40,645 bases of DNA. It comes from Syntrophobacterales bacterium. GTDB taxonomy: Bacteria; Desulfobacterota; Syntrophorhabdia; Syntrophorhabdales; WCHB1-27. Below, piece by piece: positions 31,961-40,263 of the stretch. The notes beneath the pieces are model-generated. The model was not told the origin of the DNA and did no database searches. It worked only from the letters and a program-made list of their open reading frames with translations. Location: NCBI GenBank assembly GCA_017881765.1, contig JADGQN010000001.1, positions 1-40,645 on the forward strand, written 5' to 3'. Made by a program: the position numbers and the translations under genes. Position 1 is the stretch's first letter. Each line of letters begins with the position of its first letter.

Positions 31961-32951
31961 AGGTATCGCCTGCTCCTGTCAGCATAATCTTCCCTTCCTC
32001 GCTCAGCTTCTTGGCGATCATGGCGATCTTCACCTGGGCCTTTTCAACGTCAGACACGCGTACAGGACCCATGGCCTCGAGGTCTTCCCGAAGCATCTTC
32101 GCGGCACGTTCCGACATATTGTTCAGAATCTTGTCTTTGAGGGCTTCGGATGCGCCCTTGAGGGCGAGCGTTAAATCTTCGGACGATATCTCTTTCAGAA
32201 GAAGCTGGGTTCCCTTGTCGTCAGTCTTCAACAGGTCTTCAAATGTGAACATGAGCTGCTTGATTTTGTCGGCGAGCTCCGGGTGAGACTCTTCGATGGA
32301 TTCGAGGATCTCTGATTCCATCGTCCTATTCATCTGGTTAAGCATGCCTGCGACCACTTCTACGCCGCCCAGACGCGTCCCTTCCACCACGCCGATCGAC
32401 TCCAGCTGTTCCTTGAGTACATTCTCGACCTCTTCGATGATGTTCTTGTCCACCCTCTCCAGGTGAGCCATGCGCACGATCACATCACTCTGCACCTGCG
32501 TGGGAAGAAAGCCTATCACTTCTGTGGCCTGCCTTAGTTCCATATTGGAAAGCACCAGAGATATCGTTTGTGGATGCTCACTCTTCAGGGTGTTTGCCAG
32601 AATGCGCGGGTCGCAGGTCTTCAAGAATTTGCTGGCCTTCGCCTGCTGCGTCCTCAAGTGGTGCCACACCGATTCCGCCTTCTCCTCTCCAAGGCTTTTG
32701 TTGAGTAATCCTTTGAATTTGCCCGGCATCCCAACGATATGATTGCTTTTCTCCTGCAGTTTCTTTGTGAACTCTTCGTTTATTCTCTGTACTGTTTCCT
32801 TCGGGACCGACTCCACCCTTGTAATCTCCTGTCCGATTAGCTCGATCTCACCCTCATCCAGGTCCCTGATCACTTCCTTGGATAGTTCCTCGTCCATCGT
32901 CAGCAAGAGTATTGCAGCTTTTCTGACACCGCTGATTTCTTCCCGTTCCAT
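31953..32951 (-). CDS. fliG: FliG, motor switch torque ring protein
   Basis: Upper C-ring protein that meets the stators. The 332 residues contain the three FliG domains, including the EHPQ motif (LKSEHPQTISLVLSNM, about 122-137) of the middle domain. The C-terminal torque helix region is present (FTFEDLLKTDDKGTQLLLKEISSEDLTLALKGA, about 239-271; NMSERAAKMLREDLEAMGPVR). Overlaps fliF by one base and fliH by 8. Confidence 0.97.
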   Translation of the reverse strand: MEREEISGVRKAAILLLTMDEELSKEVIRDLDEGEIELIGQEITRVESVPKETVQRINEEFTKKLQEKSNHIVGMPGKFKGLLNKSLGEEKAESVWHHLRTQQAKASKFLKTCDPRILANTLKSEHPQTISLVLSNMELRQATEVIGFLPTQVQSDVIVRMAHLERVDKNIIEEVENVLKEQLESIGVVEGTRLGGVEVVAGMLNQMNRTMESEILESIEESHPELADKIKQLMFTFEDLLKTDDKGTQLLLKEISSEDLTLALKGASEALKDKILNNMSERAAKMLREDLEAMGPVRVSDVEKAQVKIAMIAKKLSEEGKIMLTGAGDTFV

Positions 32952-34534
32952 TACCTACTTTCCCTGACCCAATCCTTTATGACGCTGGAAACGAGGGCTT
33001 TATCCTGCATGGGGCCTAGAGAAGGCTTTTCCTTCCTGCCTCCAAGGGCTTCTTCCGCGTCTGTTTCCTTGATATAGACATCCCGGACCTGCCCCGCGGG
33101 CAATGCGGCTTTCCCTTTTTTGTCCTTCCGCAGCAAAGGCCGCGCGACAAAGAGAAGCAGAAGCAGAGCTACGACCGCCAAGGCCCCGTACGTCGTAATA
33201 GTCTTTATCAACTCCTGGCGCTCGGCCTTCTGCATGAGCTCCTTTTCCTCGTTCAAACCTTCCAGCTCAAAGGGCATATTGAGGACTTCTATCTTATCGC
33301 CCCGCCCCTCGTCATACCCGACAGCGCGGGCTATAAGATCCTTTATGTCATTCAGTTCCTTTTGTGATCTTGGATTATACTTGAGTTCTTCCTCTTTCTT
33401 GCCCTTGATTTTCTCATACCTGCCGTCAACAACGACGGCCAGCGACAGTCGCTTGATATCTCCGTAGGGCTCCACAATTTTTTTGACTGTCTTGCTCACC
33501 TCGTAAGAGATCTGCGCTTCCTCTTTTTCCGCCTCGCTCGAACGTTCCGGTGCTTCCGGTTTGACGTTCCTCTGAGGTCCCGGCACATTCGAGGCCACGC
33601 CCGGGACACCGCTTGCCTTCAGGCTCTTGTTGACCGATTTCTCATGGGCTCTTTTTTCATTGGAGATGGCCTTCTTGTCCGGAGAGTATTCCTCCTGAAT
33701 CTCCTCCACCTTCCGCAGGTTAAGATCGACGGTTGCGCGGATGATCGACTTGTTCATCCCGAGGAATCGGTCGAGCATTGACTGGATAGACTCCTCCAGT
33801 CTGCGCTCTACGTTCCTCTGAAACTCGAACTGTTGGTTGGAGAGCATCAGTGGAGAATCCGGCTCTCCACCCTTGTAAAGGATTTTGCCTGAAGAGTCTA
33901 TCACCGTGACTTGCTCCGGCTTGAGCCCTTCGATACTTCCGGCAACCAGGACAACAACACCCTGGATCTGCTCTTTGCCCAAGGTTTTCCCCGGTTTAAG
34001 CTTCAAGAAAACGGATGCGGTAGCCTGCTTCTCTTTCTCTGTGTACAGGCTCTTTTCCGGTATTGCAATGTGTACCCTTGATGCCTTTACTTCAGGCATC
34101 TGGTTAATCGTCCGGGAGAGTTCCCCCTGGATTGCCCTCTTGTAATTGACATTCTGCATAAACTCGGTCATGCCGTAGTTGGTCTTATCGAAAAGTTCGA
34201 ATCCTATGCCGCCCGACCCGGGCAAAGCATTCTGGGACGCGAGCATCAGTCTGATCTCATAAGCCTTTTCCTTGGGCACATAGATTGAGGTACCCTCCAT
34301 GCCTAGTTTATAGGGAACTTTCAGTTCTTTCAGCTTGGTAACAATGTTGGATGCATCCTCCATAGACAGGCCGGAGAAGAGCGGATGATAGTCCTCCTTC
34401 TGGGTCAGTGAATAGGAGAGCACCGCGGCTCCCAGCGCCCCCACGAAAATAAACAGATAGAGATAGAGCTTCTTCCTGGGCGTTGTCTTGATAAAGGTCT
34501 TTATGTTATTTATGTAAACTTCGGATCCGGCCAT
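32951..34534 (-). CDS. fliF: FliF, MS-ring protein
   Basis: Inner-membrane ring on which the basal body is built. The 527 residues have two membrane helices (about 21-42 and 440-460), ring-building motifs between them (YHPLFSGLSMEDASNIVTKLKELKVPYKL; ASRVHIAIPEKSLYTEKEKQATASVFLKLKPGKTL) and the C-terminal FliG-binding tail (LVSSVIKDWVRES). It lies 3 bases after fliE and overlaps fliG by one base. Confidence 0.97.
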   Translation of the reverse strand: MAGSEVYINNIKTFIKTTPRKKLYLYLFIFVGALGAAVLSYSLTQKEDYHPLFSGLSMEDASNIVTKLKELKVPYKLGMEGTSIYVPKEKAYEIRLMLASQNALPGSGGIGFELFDKTNYGMTEFMQNVNYKRAIQGELSRTINQMPEVKASRVHIAIPEKSLYTEKEKQATASVFLKLKPGKTLGKEQIQGVVVLVAGSIEGLKPEQVTVIDSSGKILYKGGEPDSPLMLSNQQFEFQRNVERRLEESIQSMLDRFLGMNKSIIRATVDLNLRKVEEIQEEYSPDKKAISNEKRAHEKSVNKSLKASGVPGVASNVPGPQRNVKPEAPERSSEAEKEEAQISYEVSKTVKKIVEPYGDIKRLSLAVVVDGRYEKIKGKKEEELKYNPRSQKELNDIKDLIARAVGYDEGRGDKIEVLNMPFELEGLNEEKELMQKAERQELIKTITTYGALAVVALLLLLFVARPLLRKDKKGKAALPAGQVRDVYIKETDAEEALGGRKEKPSLGPMQDKALVSSVIKDWVRESR

Positions 34535-34537
34535 TTA

Positions 34538-34822
34538 TCAAACCTGCAGGCGCATAATCTCTTGGTAGGCGTCGATAATCTTGTTTCTCACCTGCATCAT
34601 GAGCTGGAACGTGAGGTCTGCTTTCTCTATGGCCATCATGGTGCTCGAAACATCATCGCTTTCCATCTTAGCCAGTTTCTCAACCTCTTTGTCCGCCTCT
34701 TTCTCCAGTTCCCCTACTTTCTTTATCGAGTCTTTCAGGTTATCAAGGAAGGATGATTCCCCTTTTTGCGGGCCTTTAAGCTGGTCAAGCATCCCGGCAG
34801 TGTTTACGCTATCTATCTTCAT
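34538..34822 (-). CDS. fliE: FliE, MS-ring/rod junction protein
   Basis: Connects the MS ring with the proximal rod. The 94 residues match the family: SFLDNLKDSIKKVGELEKEADK in the first half and the C-terminal ADLTFQLMMQVRNKIIDAYQEIMRLQV, the conserved FliE signature. Ribosome binding site GGAGG before the ATG. Order flgB-flgC-fliE-fliF is conserved. Confidence 0.96.
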   Translation of the reverse strand: MKIDSVNTAGMLDQLKGPQKGESSFLDNLKDSIKKVGELEKEADKEVEKLAKMESDDVSSTMMAIEKADLTFQLMMQVRNKIIDAYQEIMRLQV

Positions 34823-34831
34823 GGTTGCCTC

Positions 34832-35260
34832 CTACTTCGCTATCTCAAGGGCCTTCTGAAACAGGTGCTTGGTTGTGTTAATCACGTTCACATTAGCCTC
34901 GTACGAGCGCGTGGCCGATACCATATCCGTCATCTCTTCCAACACGTTTACATTCGGCAAGGTTACATACCCTTCCGCGTCCGCGTCCGGATGGCCGGGA
35001 TCGTACGTTTTGTCGAAGGGCTTTTCACTCTCCGTTATCTCTTCCACTTCTACCCCTTCCAGTTTTTTGTTCAGGACCCCTCTGAAGCCCTCCCCGGAAG
35101 CATCGGAAGAACTAAGCACCACATTCAGCTTCTTGTACGGACCACCTTCTTCCGTACGAGTCGTATGAATATTGGCCAGGTTCGTTGCGATGGTCTCCAT
35201 CCTCACCCTCTGGGCGTGCAAACCAGCCGAACTGATCTTCAGCACATCGAACATCCCCAT
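34832..35260 (-). CDS. flgC: FlgC, proximal rod protein
   Basis: Proximal rod subunit. The 142 residues start MGMFDVLKISSAGLHAQRVRMETIATNLANIHT (rod/hook motif) and end with YVTLPNVNVLEEMTDMVSATRSYEANVNV, the FlgC C-terminal helix. One base separates it from flgB and 9 bases from fliE. Confidence 0.96.
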   Translation of the reverse strand: MGMFDVLKISSAGLHAQRVRMETIATNLANIHTTRTEEGGPYKKLNVVLSSSDASGEGFRGVLNKKLEGVEVEEITESEKPFDKTYDPGHPDADAEGYVTLPNVNVLEEMTDMVSATRSYEANVNVINTTKHLFQKALEIAK

Positions 35261-35261
35261 G

Positions 35262-35603
35262 TTATTTTCCTCCGCTAATTATGTATCGCATCATGGAAAA
35301 CTTCTTAGAAAGCGCCTGTACCAAGGCATCGTAGTACATGCTGTTTTCCGTTAACTTCATCACTTGATTCTCCATATTTACGGTATTCTCGTCGAGAGTG
35401 GGGAAGCCGAAAGGCTCCTCGGCGGTCTCTTCCATCTCAACGCCCCCTGATGAATAGGACATCTGTTTCTCGAGCTGCTTCTTGAAGTCGACCTCTTTTT
35501 CTTTAAAGCCGGGTGTATCGGCGTTCGCAATATTCCCTGCTATCACCTTGTGATAGGCCGTCCTGATGCTGAGCGCTTTGCCGATGAGATCAACTAGCGG
35601 CAT
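35262..35603 (-). CDS. flgB: FlgB, proximal rod protein
   Basis: First rod subunit. The 113 residues contain KVIAGNIANADTPGFKEKEVDFKKQL (about 19-44) and end with SMYYDALVQALSKKFSMMRYIISGGK, diagnostic of FlgB. The start overlaps the end of the FlrC-type regulator gene by 14 bases with AGGGG upstream, so regulator and structural genes are on one transcript. Confidence 0.96.
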   Translation of the reverse strand: MPLVDLIGKALSIRTAYHKVIAGNIANADTPGFKEKEVDFKKQLEKQMSYSSGGVEMEETAEEPFGFPTLDENTVNMENQVMKLTENSMYYDALVQALSKKFSMMRYIISGGK

Positions 35604-36891
35604 TCATACACCCCTGGGGCACAGGAATACCCAGCCCCTTATATTCTCTGATCTTGTTCCGAAGCGTTCGCACGGTAATGCCAAGAATGGAAGCAGCCTG
35701 CGTCCTGTTGCCGTTCAGCTGGCGCAGCGTATCCAGGATCAGGTTCATCTCCATATCCCTCACTGAGCCGACCCTGACCTCTTTTCTCGATTCAAGGTCC
35801 TGAAGATGGGTCAGTTTCACAACGGAATAGTCCGACAGAATGCAGGCGCGCGCTATCGTATTTTCCAGCTCCCGCACGTTGCCTTTCCACGTCTTATCCT
35901 TGAGGAACTCCATGGCTTCGTCGGAGACGCTCGTGTCCTTTCCTTGCGAATATTTGGTCAAAAAGTACCCGACAAGGATCGGCACATCCTCTTTTCTGTC
36001 GCGCAAGGGAGGGACCATGACGGGAAACACATTCAATCTGTAGTACAGGTCCTCCCTGAATTTCCCTTCTTCCACGCACTTTTTCATATCTTTATTGCTC
36101 GTTGCTATGACCCTGACGTCTACCTTCTTGGGATAGCGGGAACCTATGATCTCTATTTCTTTCTCCTGAAGCACCCGAAGAAGCTTTGCCTGCAGCCGTA
36201 TATCCATTTCACTGATCTCGTCGAGGAGGATGGTGCCCTTGTCCGCCAGCTCGAACTTGCCGGGCTTCTTCGCCACGGCTCCCGTGAAGGCACCTCGCTC
36301 ATAGCCAAAAAGCTCACTCTCCAGAAGGTTGTCAGGCAGGGCGGCGCAGTTGACGGGAATAAAAGGGCCGGAGCGTCTTTCGCTGTTTTCGTGTACATAT
36401 TTAGCAACCAGTTCTTTTCCCACACCGCTCTCCCCGAGAATGAAGACGGTTGTGTCCGAACGCGCCACACGCGCCGCATTCCACAGGACGTCCCTCATTG
36501 CACGGGACACGTAGATGATCTTGCCCCGATTGACGCCAAGCGCACGTTTCACAACGCCATAGAGGGTCTCTGTATTGAAGGGCTTCTGGATATAGTCAAA
36601 GGCTCCTTCCTTTATCGCCTTTACCGCATCCTGTATGGTCCCGTACGCCGTGATAAGGATCACGGGAACAAGCGATGACGTTTCCCTGACACTCTCAAGG
36701 AGATCAATGCCGCTCTTGTGGGGCATTCTCACATCGGTAATGACGAGGTCACATGAGCCCCGCTTGATCACCTCCGTGGCCCTCAATCCGTCTTCAGCGA
36801 CGGAAACGGCATATCCGGCTTTGCTCAGTGACTCCTTGAGAGCAAGTCTCATATGAAGATCGTCGTCGACTACAAGTATGTTTGTTTTCAT
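35590..36891 (-). CDS. FlrC/FleR-type sigma-54 response regulator
   Basis: Activator of mid-class flagellar genes. The 433 residues hold a receiver domain (Asp9-Asp11, phospho-acceptor Asp53 in VITDVRMP, Lys103), an AAA+ domain with Walker A GESGVGKE (153-160) and the sigma-54 contact loop GAFTGA (200-205), and a Fis-type helix-turn-helix (TQAASILGITVRTLRNKIREY). The RTLRNKIREYKGLGIPVP end resembles FleR/FlrC. Its start overlaps the histidine kinase gene by 4 bases (ATGA), and flgB starts inside its end. Confidence 0.94.
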   Translation of the reverse strand: MKTNILVVDDDLHMRLALKESLSKAGYAVSVAEDGLRATEVIKRGSCDLVITDVRMPHKSGIDLLESVRETSSLVPVILITAYGTIQDAVKAIKEGAFDYIQKPFNTETLYGVVKRALGVNRGKIIYVSRAMRDVLWNAARVARSDTTVFILGESGVGKELVAKYVHENSERRSGPFIPVNCAALPDNLLESELFGYERGAFTGAVAKKPGKFELADKGTILLDEISEMDIRLQAKLLRVLQEKEIEIIGSRYPKKVDVRVIATSNKDMKKCVEEGKFREDLYYRLNVFPVMVPPLRDRKEDVPILVGYFLTKYSQGKDTSVSDEAMEFLKDKTWKGNVRELENTIARACILSDYSVVKLTHLQDLESRKEVRVGSVRDMEMNLILDTLRQLNGNRTQAASILGITVRTLRNKIREYKGLGIPVPQGCMNAAS

Positions 36892-37982
36892 ATCCTCTTC
36901 TCGGGTAAGTAGATTAGGAACATCGAGCCTGTATTGGGCTGCGACTCAACTTCTATGTAACCACCATGCGCTTTTACAATGTTGTAGACTATAAACAGGC
37001 CCAGCCCAAGTCCCTTATCCTTTGTTGTGAAAAAGGGATTGAACAGGCTCTTGCGCACTTCCTCCGTCATGCCCACACCGTCGTCGCAAACGCTCACAAC
37101 TACGTACCCACGGTCCTCTTTGATCGCTATCGTGATGCAGCCCTTTTCGTCGATAGCGTCCATCGCGTTTGCAAAGAGATTCATCATGACCAGCTTCATC
37201 AAGTCAGGATCGAAAACGAAAGGCCTTTCGTGAAACGTCTCTACGCGTGTGGATATATCCCTGCTCTTTATCGAAACCTTCATGAACTGAACCGTATCGT
37301 TCACCAGGTCTGCAAGCCTCTCTTCCTGTAATACGAGCGTCTTCGGACGCGTATAGGAGAGGATATTATTGATCACCCTGTCGATGGCCTTCACGCCGAA
37401 AAGTATATAGTCGACGTACTTCCTATCTACCTTTCTCAGCTTAGATTGCTGCAGCATCGAGAGGAAAAGCTCCATGCTCCCTAAAGGGTTCTTGATCTCA
37501 TGGGCGATGCGTGCGGCCATCTCGCCCATGGCCCGCAATCTCTCATCGCGCTCCAGTCTCTCTTTCATCTTCTCCATCTGTGTAACGTCCTCAAAAACGA
37601 CCACTTCCCTTCCTTCGAACCCGTTGTTCAGAGCCTCCCTCCTCCACCGGAAGCAACCGGTTCGATTCTTCAGTTCGCCAAAGGTCTCGCCGCTGCTCTT
37701 GAGACTGTCGATGAACCCCGCACCGTTCAGCTTTTTTGCATTTTTATTGGAGAAGACGGGCTCAGGCCCTTTTTCGAGAACCACAACTCCCACAGGAAGT
37801 GAGTCGAGTATCGTATGGAGATATTTCCGTGCCTTCTCGAGCTGGTTGTTCTTTTCTTCCACCTGTTCTTTCAGCTGCCTGATCTGTGTCTCAAGAGAAT
37901 GGTAGTATGTCATCAGCGAGTCAGAAGCCTTGGTGAATTCAGAAAATGCGCAGCTTAGAAGATTCAGTTCAGGTTTAGCCAT
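36888..37982 (-). CDS. FlrB/FleS-type cytoplasmic histidine kinase
   Basis: Kinase partner of the adjacent FlrC-type regulator. With the start at 37982 it has 364 residues and no membrane helix: a coiled coil (about 30-55), a PAS domain (about 52-135), H box with His161 (ARIAHEIKNPLGSM), and an ATPase domain with N box (MMNLFANAMDAI), G1 (DDGVGM) and G2 (GLGLGLFIVYNIVKAHGG). A longer frame from 38009 begins inside the sigma-54 promoter, so I reject it. No ribosome binding site is seen and the predicted leader is about 5 bases, so translation may be nearly leaderless. Confidence 0.92.
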   Translation of the reverse strand: MAKPELNLLSCAFSEFTKASDSLMTYYHSLETQIRQLKEQVEEKNNQLEKARKYLHTILDSLPVGVVVLEKGPEPVFSNKNAKKLNGAGFIDSLKSSGETFGELKNRTGCFRWRREALNNGFEGREVVVFEDVTQMEKMKERLERDERLRAMGEMAARIAHEIKNPLGSMELFLSMLQQSKLRKVDRKYVDYILFGVKAIDRVINNILSYTRPKTLVLQEERLADLVNDTVQFMKVSIKSRDISTRVETFHERPFVFDPDLMKLVMMNLFANAMDAIDEKGCITIAIKEDRGYVVVSVCDDGVGMTEEVRKSLFNPFFTTKDKGLGLGLFIVYNIVKAHGGYIEVESQPNTGSMFLIYLPEKRI

Positions 37983-37997
37983 TACGGATGGGATAAA

Positions 37998-38013
37998 AGC
38001 AAGAACCATACCA
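37998..38013 (-). promoter_or_regulatory. Sigma-54 promoter of the kinase-regulator-flgB-to-fliJ operon
   Basis: TGGTATGGTTCTTGCT on the minus strand: GG and GC are 10 bases apart and the -12 block TTGCT is perfect. The expected start near 37987 lies 5 bases before the ATG at 37982. A FleQ-box-like dyad lies about 200 bp upstream. Confidence 0.78.
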
Positions 38014-38061
38014 GGCCATGTACGGTATGGCCAAGAGGCAAAAGCAGGAAAAAGATAGAGC

Positions 38062-38153
38062 AGGTTAAGGTTAAGGTTGAGGTTGGGACAGAGCCAAGAA
38101 TAGCATCAACCGACCATTGGCTTAGCCCGTTGCGTTCCTCTTAACCTTGACCT
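38062..38153. repeat. Inverted repeat of AGGTTA units upstream of the kinase gene
   Basis: The arm AGGTTAAGGTTAAG (38062-38075) pairs with CTTAACCTTGACCT (38140-38153) at 13 of 14 positions, with a G-T wobble at the other. Further degenerate copies lie on both sides (GGTTGAGGTTGGG; CTCGGCCTTAGCC). It lies between the FleQ-like dyad and the sigma-54 promoter, where DNA bending or looping takes place. Confidence 0.7.
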
Positions 38154-38180
38154 CGGCCTTAGCCTTTATGGATCACAAAA

Positions 38181-38196
38181 TGTCAGTATTTTGACA
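38181..38196. promoter_or_regulatory. FleQ-box-like dyad upstream of the kinase-regulator operon
   Basis: TGTCAGTATTTTGACA contains GTCA-N6-TGAC, the half-sites and spacing of the Pseudomonas FleQ box. It parallels the dyad at 24802 upstream of the fliL promoter. An alternative is a weak terminator of the activator gene ending at 38207, since on the minus strand the dyad is followed by TTTT; the stem has only 5 pairs. Confidence 0.5.
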
Positions 38197-38206
38197 GAAT
38201 TTGGCG

Positions 38207-39640
38207 CTACTCCAGTCCCAGCCGCTTCATCTTCTCGATGAGGGTGGTCCTGTTCATCTGCAGTACTCTGGCAGCCTGGCTCTTTACGCCCTTGGTCTGG
38301 TTCAAAGCCTTAAGAATCAGTGCCTTCTCAAAATCGGAGACGAGGGTATCGTAACCCCTGAGAACATCCATCTCCACCTCATCGGGTTTGCCCGTGTATA
38401 GCTTCTCGGGTAGGTCCTCTATGCTCACAAAACCCTTTTTCTTTATCACCACCAGGCGCTCTACAATATTCTGCAGTTCCCGGACATTTCCAGGATAATC
38501 ATAGCTCGTAAGGACATCGAGCGACTGCTCTGTCAGCCCTTCCAGGTTTGTGTTATTGATCTTGTTCCATCTCTCCAGAAAATAGTTCAATAAAAGCGGT
38601 ATGTCCTGGCGTCTTTCCCGAAGCGGGGGTATGTGGATAGGCACCACATTGAGACGGTAATAGAGGTCTTCCCTGAATTTGCCCGCTTTAACCAGGGCGT
38701 CAAGGTCCCGATGCGTGGCAGCCACCATTCTGACGTCCACGTGGATCGTTTTGGAACCACCAACGCGATCAAAAGACTTCTCCTGCAGGACCCGAAGTAG
38801 CTTGACCTGCAGCTTCAGGCTCATGTCCCCTATCTCATCAAGAAAAACCGTGCCGCCGTCAGCAAGCTCGAACCTGCCGAATCTCGTTTTTACCGCACCG
38901 GTGAAGGCCCCCCTTTCATGACCGAAGAGCTCACTCTCCAGGAGCTCTTCCGGGATGGCGCCGCAGTTGACCACAACGAGTGGTCGCGTCCGGCGAGAGG
39001 AGTTATAGTGGATAGCCCGCGCAACAAGTTCTTTGCCGACGCCGCTTTCTCCCGTGACCAGCACCGTTGCGCTGGTGTCAGCCACCTTTTCGATCATCTC
39101 GAAGACCTTCTGCATCTGAAAGCTGATGCCCACAATATTCTCAAACTTGTACTTGTCCCGCATGTGGCTTCGAAGAATAGTATTCTCCCGGATCACATTT
39201 GTTTCCGCAAACCTCCGCAAAATGTTGCCTCTGGCTACCAGTTTCTTCGGGATATTGTCGGCGTTCAGAAGCTCAAAGTAGTATATCGCCGACTCGACCG
39301 TAGAAAGCAGTTCCTCGAACTTGAAGGGCTTCAGGATGTAAGCGAAGGCTCCGTAATTCATGGCGCTGATGGCAGTCTCCAGACTTCCGTAGCCTGTAAG
39401 AACTATCCCGAGTGTGTTGAGATACTCTTGCTGAATGAACTTGATGAGCTGAATCCCATCGATCTTCGGCATCTTCAGATCAGTGATCATGACCTGGTTC
39501 TCGTTCTTCTTGAGAGCGACGAGGGCTGCCTCACTCGACCGATGCGCGTCAACTTTATAGCCCTTGCTCGTCAGATATTCTTTGAGAACGTTCAGGACGT
39601 TCTCTTCATCATCGACGACCAGTATACGACCCTTTTCCAT
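38207..39640 (-). CDS. FleQ/FlrA-like sigma-54 activator, probable flagellar master regulator
   Basis: A 477-residue NtrC-family regulator: receiver domain with Asp10/Asp11, phospho-acceptor Asp54 (VMITDLKMP) and Lys104; AAA+ domain with Walker A GESGVGKE (197-204) and GAFTGA (244-249); C-terminal Fis-type helix-turn-helix SQAARVLQMNRTTLIEKMKRLGLE. The RTTLIEKMKRLGL end is the FleQ/FlrA type. Unlike FleQ, its receiver keeps the phosphorylation residues, which resembles Geobacter FgrM. AGGA lies 5 bases before the ATG. It stands alone between cheY and the kinase operon. Its target sites are probably the GTCA-N6-TGAC dyads. Confidence 0.9.
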   Translation of the reverse strand: MEKGRILVVDDEENVLNVLKEYLTSKGYKVDAHRSSEAALVALKKNENQVMITDLKMPKIDGIQLIKFIQQEYLNTLGIVLTGYGSLETAISAMNYGAFAYILKPFKFEELLSTVESAIYYFELLNADNIPKKLVARGNILRRFAETNVIRENTILRSHMRDKYKFENIVGISFQMQKVFEMIEKVADTSATVLVTGESGVGKELVARAIHYNSSRRTRPLVVVNCGAIPEELLESELFGHERGAFTGAVKTRFGRFELADGGTVFLDEIGDMSLKLQVKLLRVLQEKSFDRVGGSKTIHVDVRMVAATHRDLDALVKAGKFREDLYYRLNVVPIHIPPLRERRQDIPLLLNYFLERWNKINNTNLEGLTEQSLDVLTSYDYPGNVRELQNIVERLVVIKKKGFVSIEDLPEKLYTGKPDEVEMDVLRGYDTLVSDFEKALILKALNQTKGVKSQAARVLQMNRTTLIEKMKRLGLE

Positions 39641-39824
39641 CGTTTCCTACCATCCTTATGCATACGCTTGAGCATCTCGCATGCCCTTTTATTCTCCAGG
39701 CTCTCCGCGTAGTTATATTACACTTTTCGAGACTTTTATGGAACAAAAAACTTTCGACTTGGTGCAAGGCAGCGAGTTTCGGGAGGTAGGGGCCAGGTTC
39801 GGGATGCGAAACGTGCGCGAAGGA

Positions 39825-40199
39825 CTACTTTCCAGTCTTAGCCATGACTTTGCGAATCGCGTCCGCCAGTCGTTCGGGCGTGAAAGGCTTGGTTATATAG
39901 TTGTCGACACCGGCCTTAATGGCTTCCATGACGGCCTTCTTCTGTGCTTCGGCGGTCACCATGATAAATGGGATTTGGCTGATCTGCGGATCGTCTTTGC
40001 ATGCTTGCAGCAATTCCATACCGGTCATTTCAGGCATGAGAAGGTCGCATATAATCAGGTCAATTTTTTCCTTCCTGAGCAGGTCCAAGGCCTCCTTGCC
40101 GTTTCCCGCTTCCAGCGTATTATACATGTTTATCTGTTTTAGCACGTTTTTCAGTATCCTCCGCATGGTAGGAAAATCGTCAACAACAAGGACTCTCAT
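39825..40199 (-). CDS. cheY: CheY, chemotaxis response regulator
   Basis: Single receiver domain of 124 residues that binds FliM when phosphorylated. Acidic pair Asp7/Asp8 (VVDDFPTMRR, the CheY pattern), phospho-acceptor Asp52 (LIICDLLMPEMTGMELL), Thr82 (FIMVTA) and Lys104 (NYITKPF). Start at 40199 has AGGG 5 bases upstream; an ATG at 40214 has no ribosome binding site. A strong sigma-28 promoter lies upstream, so it is a late gene. It stands apart from the cheA-R-B operon. Confidence 0.95.
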   Translation of the reverse strand: MRVLVVDDFPTMRRILKNVLKQINMYNTLEAGNGKEALDLLRKEKIDLIICDLLMPEMTGMELLQACKDDPQISQIPFIMVTAEAQKKAVMEAIKAGVDNYITKPFTPERLADAIRKVMAKTGK

Positions 40200-40236
40200 C
40201 TCGACCCTGAGCATGCAAGTGGACCCATTAGCTAGG

Positions 40237-40263
40237 TTATCGGAGCGAAACGGACAAACTTAA
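40237..40263 (-). promoter_or_regulatory. Sigma-28 promoter of cheY
   Basis: The minus strand reads TTAAGTTT, an 11-base spacer, then TCCGATAA: 7 of 8 matches in each block of the FliA consensus with exact spacing. The expected start near 40230 gives a leader of about 30 bases before the ATG at 40199. Confidence 0.82.
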
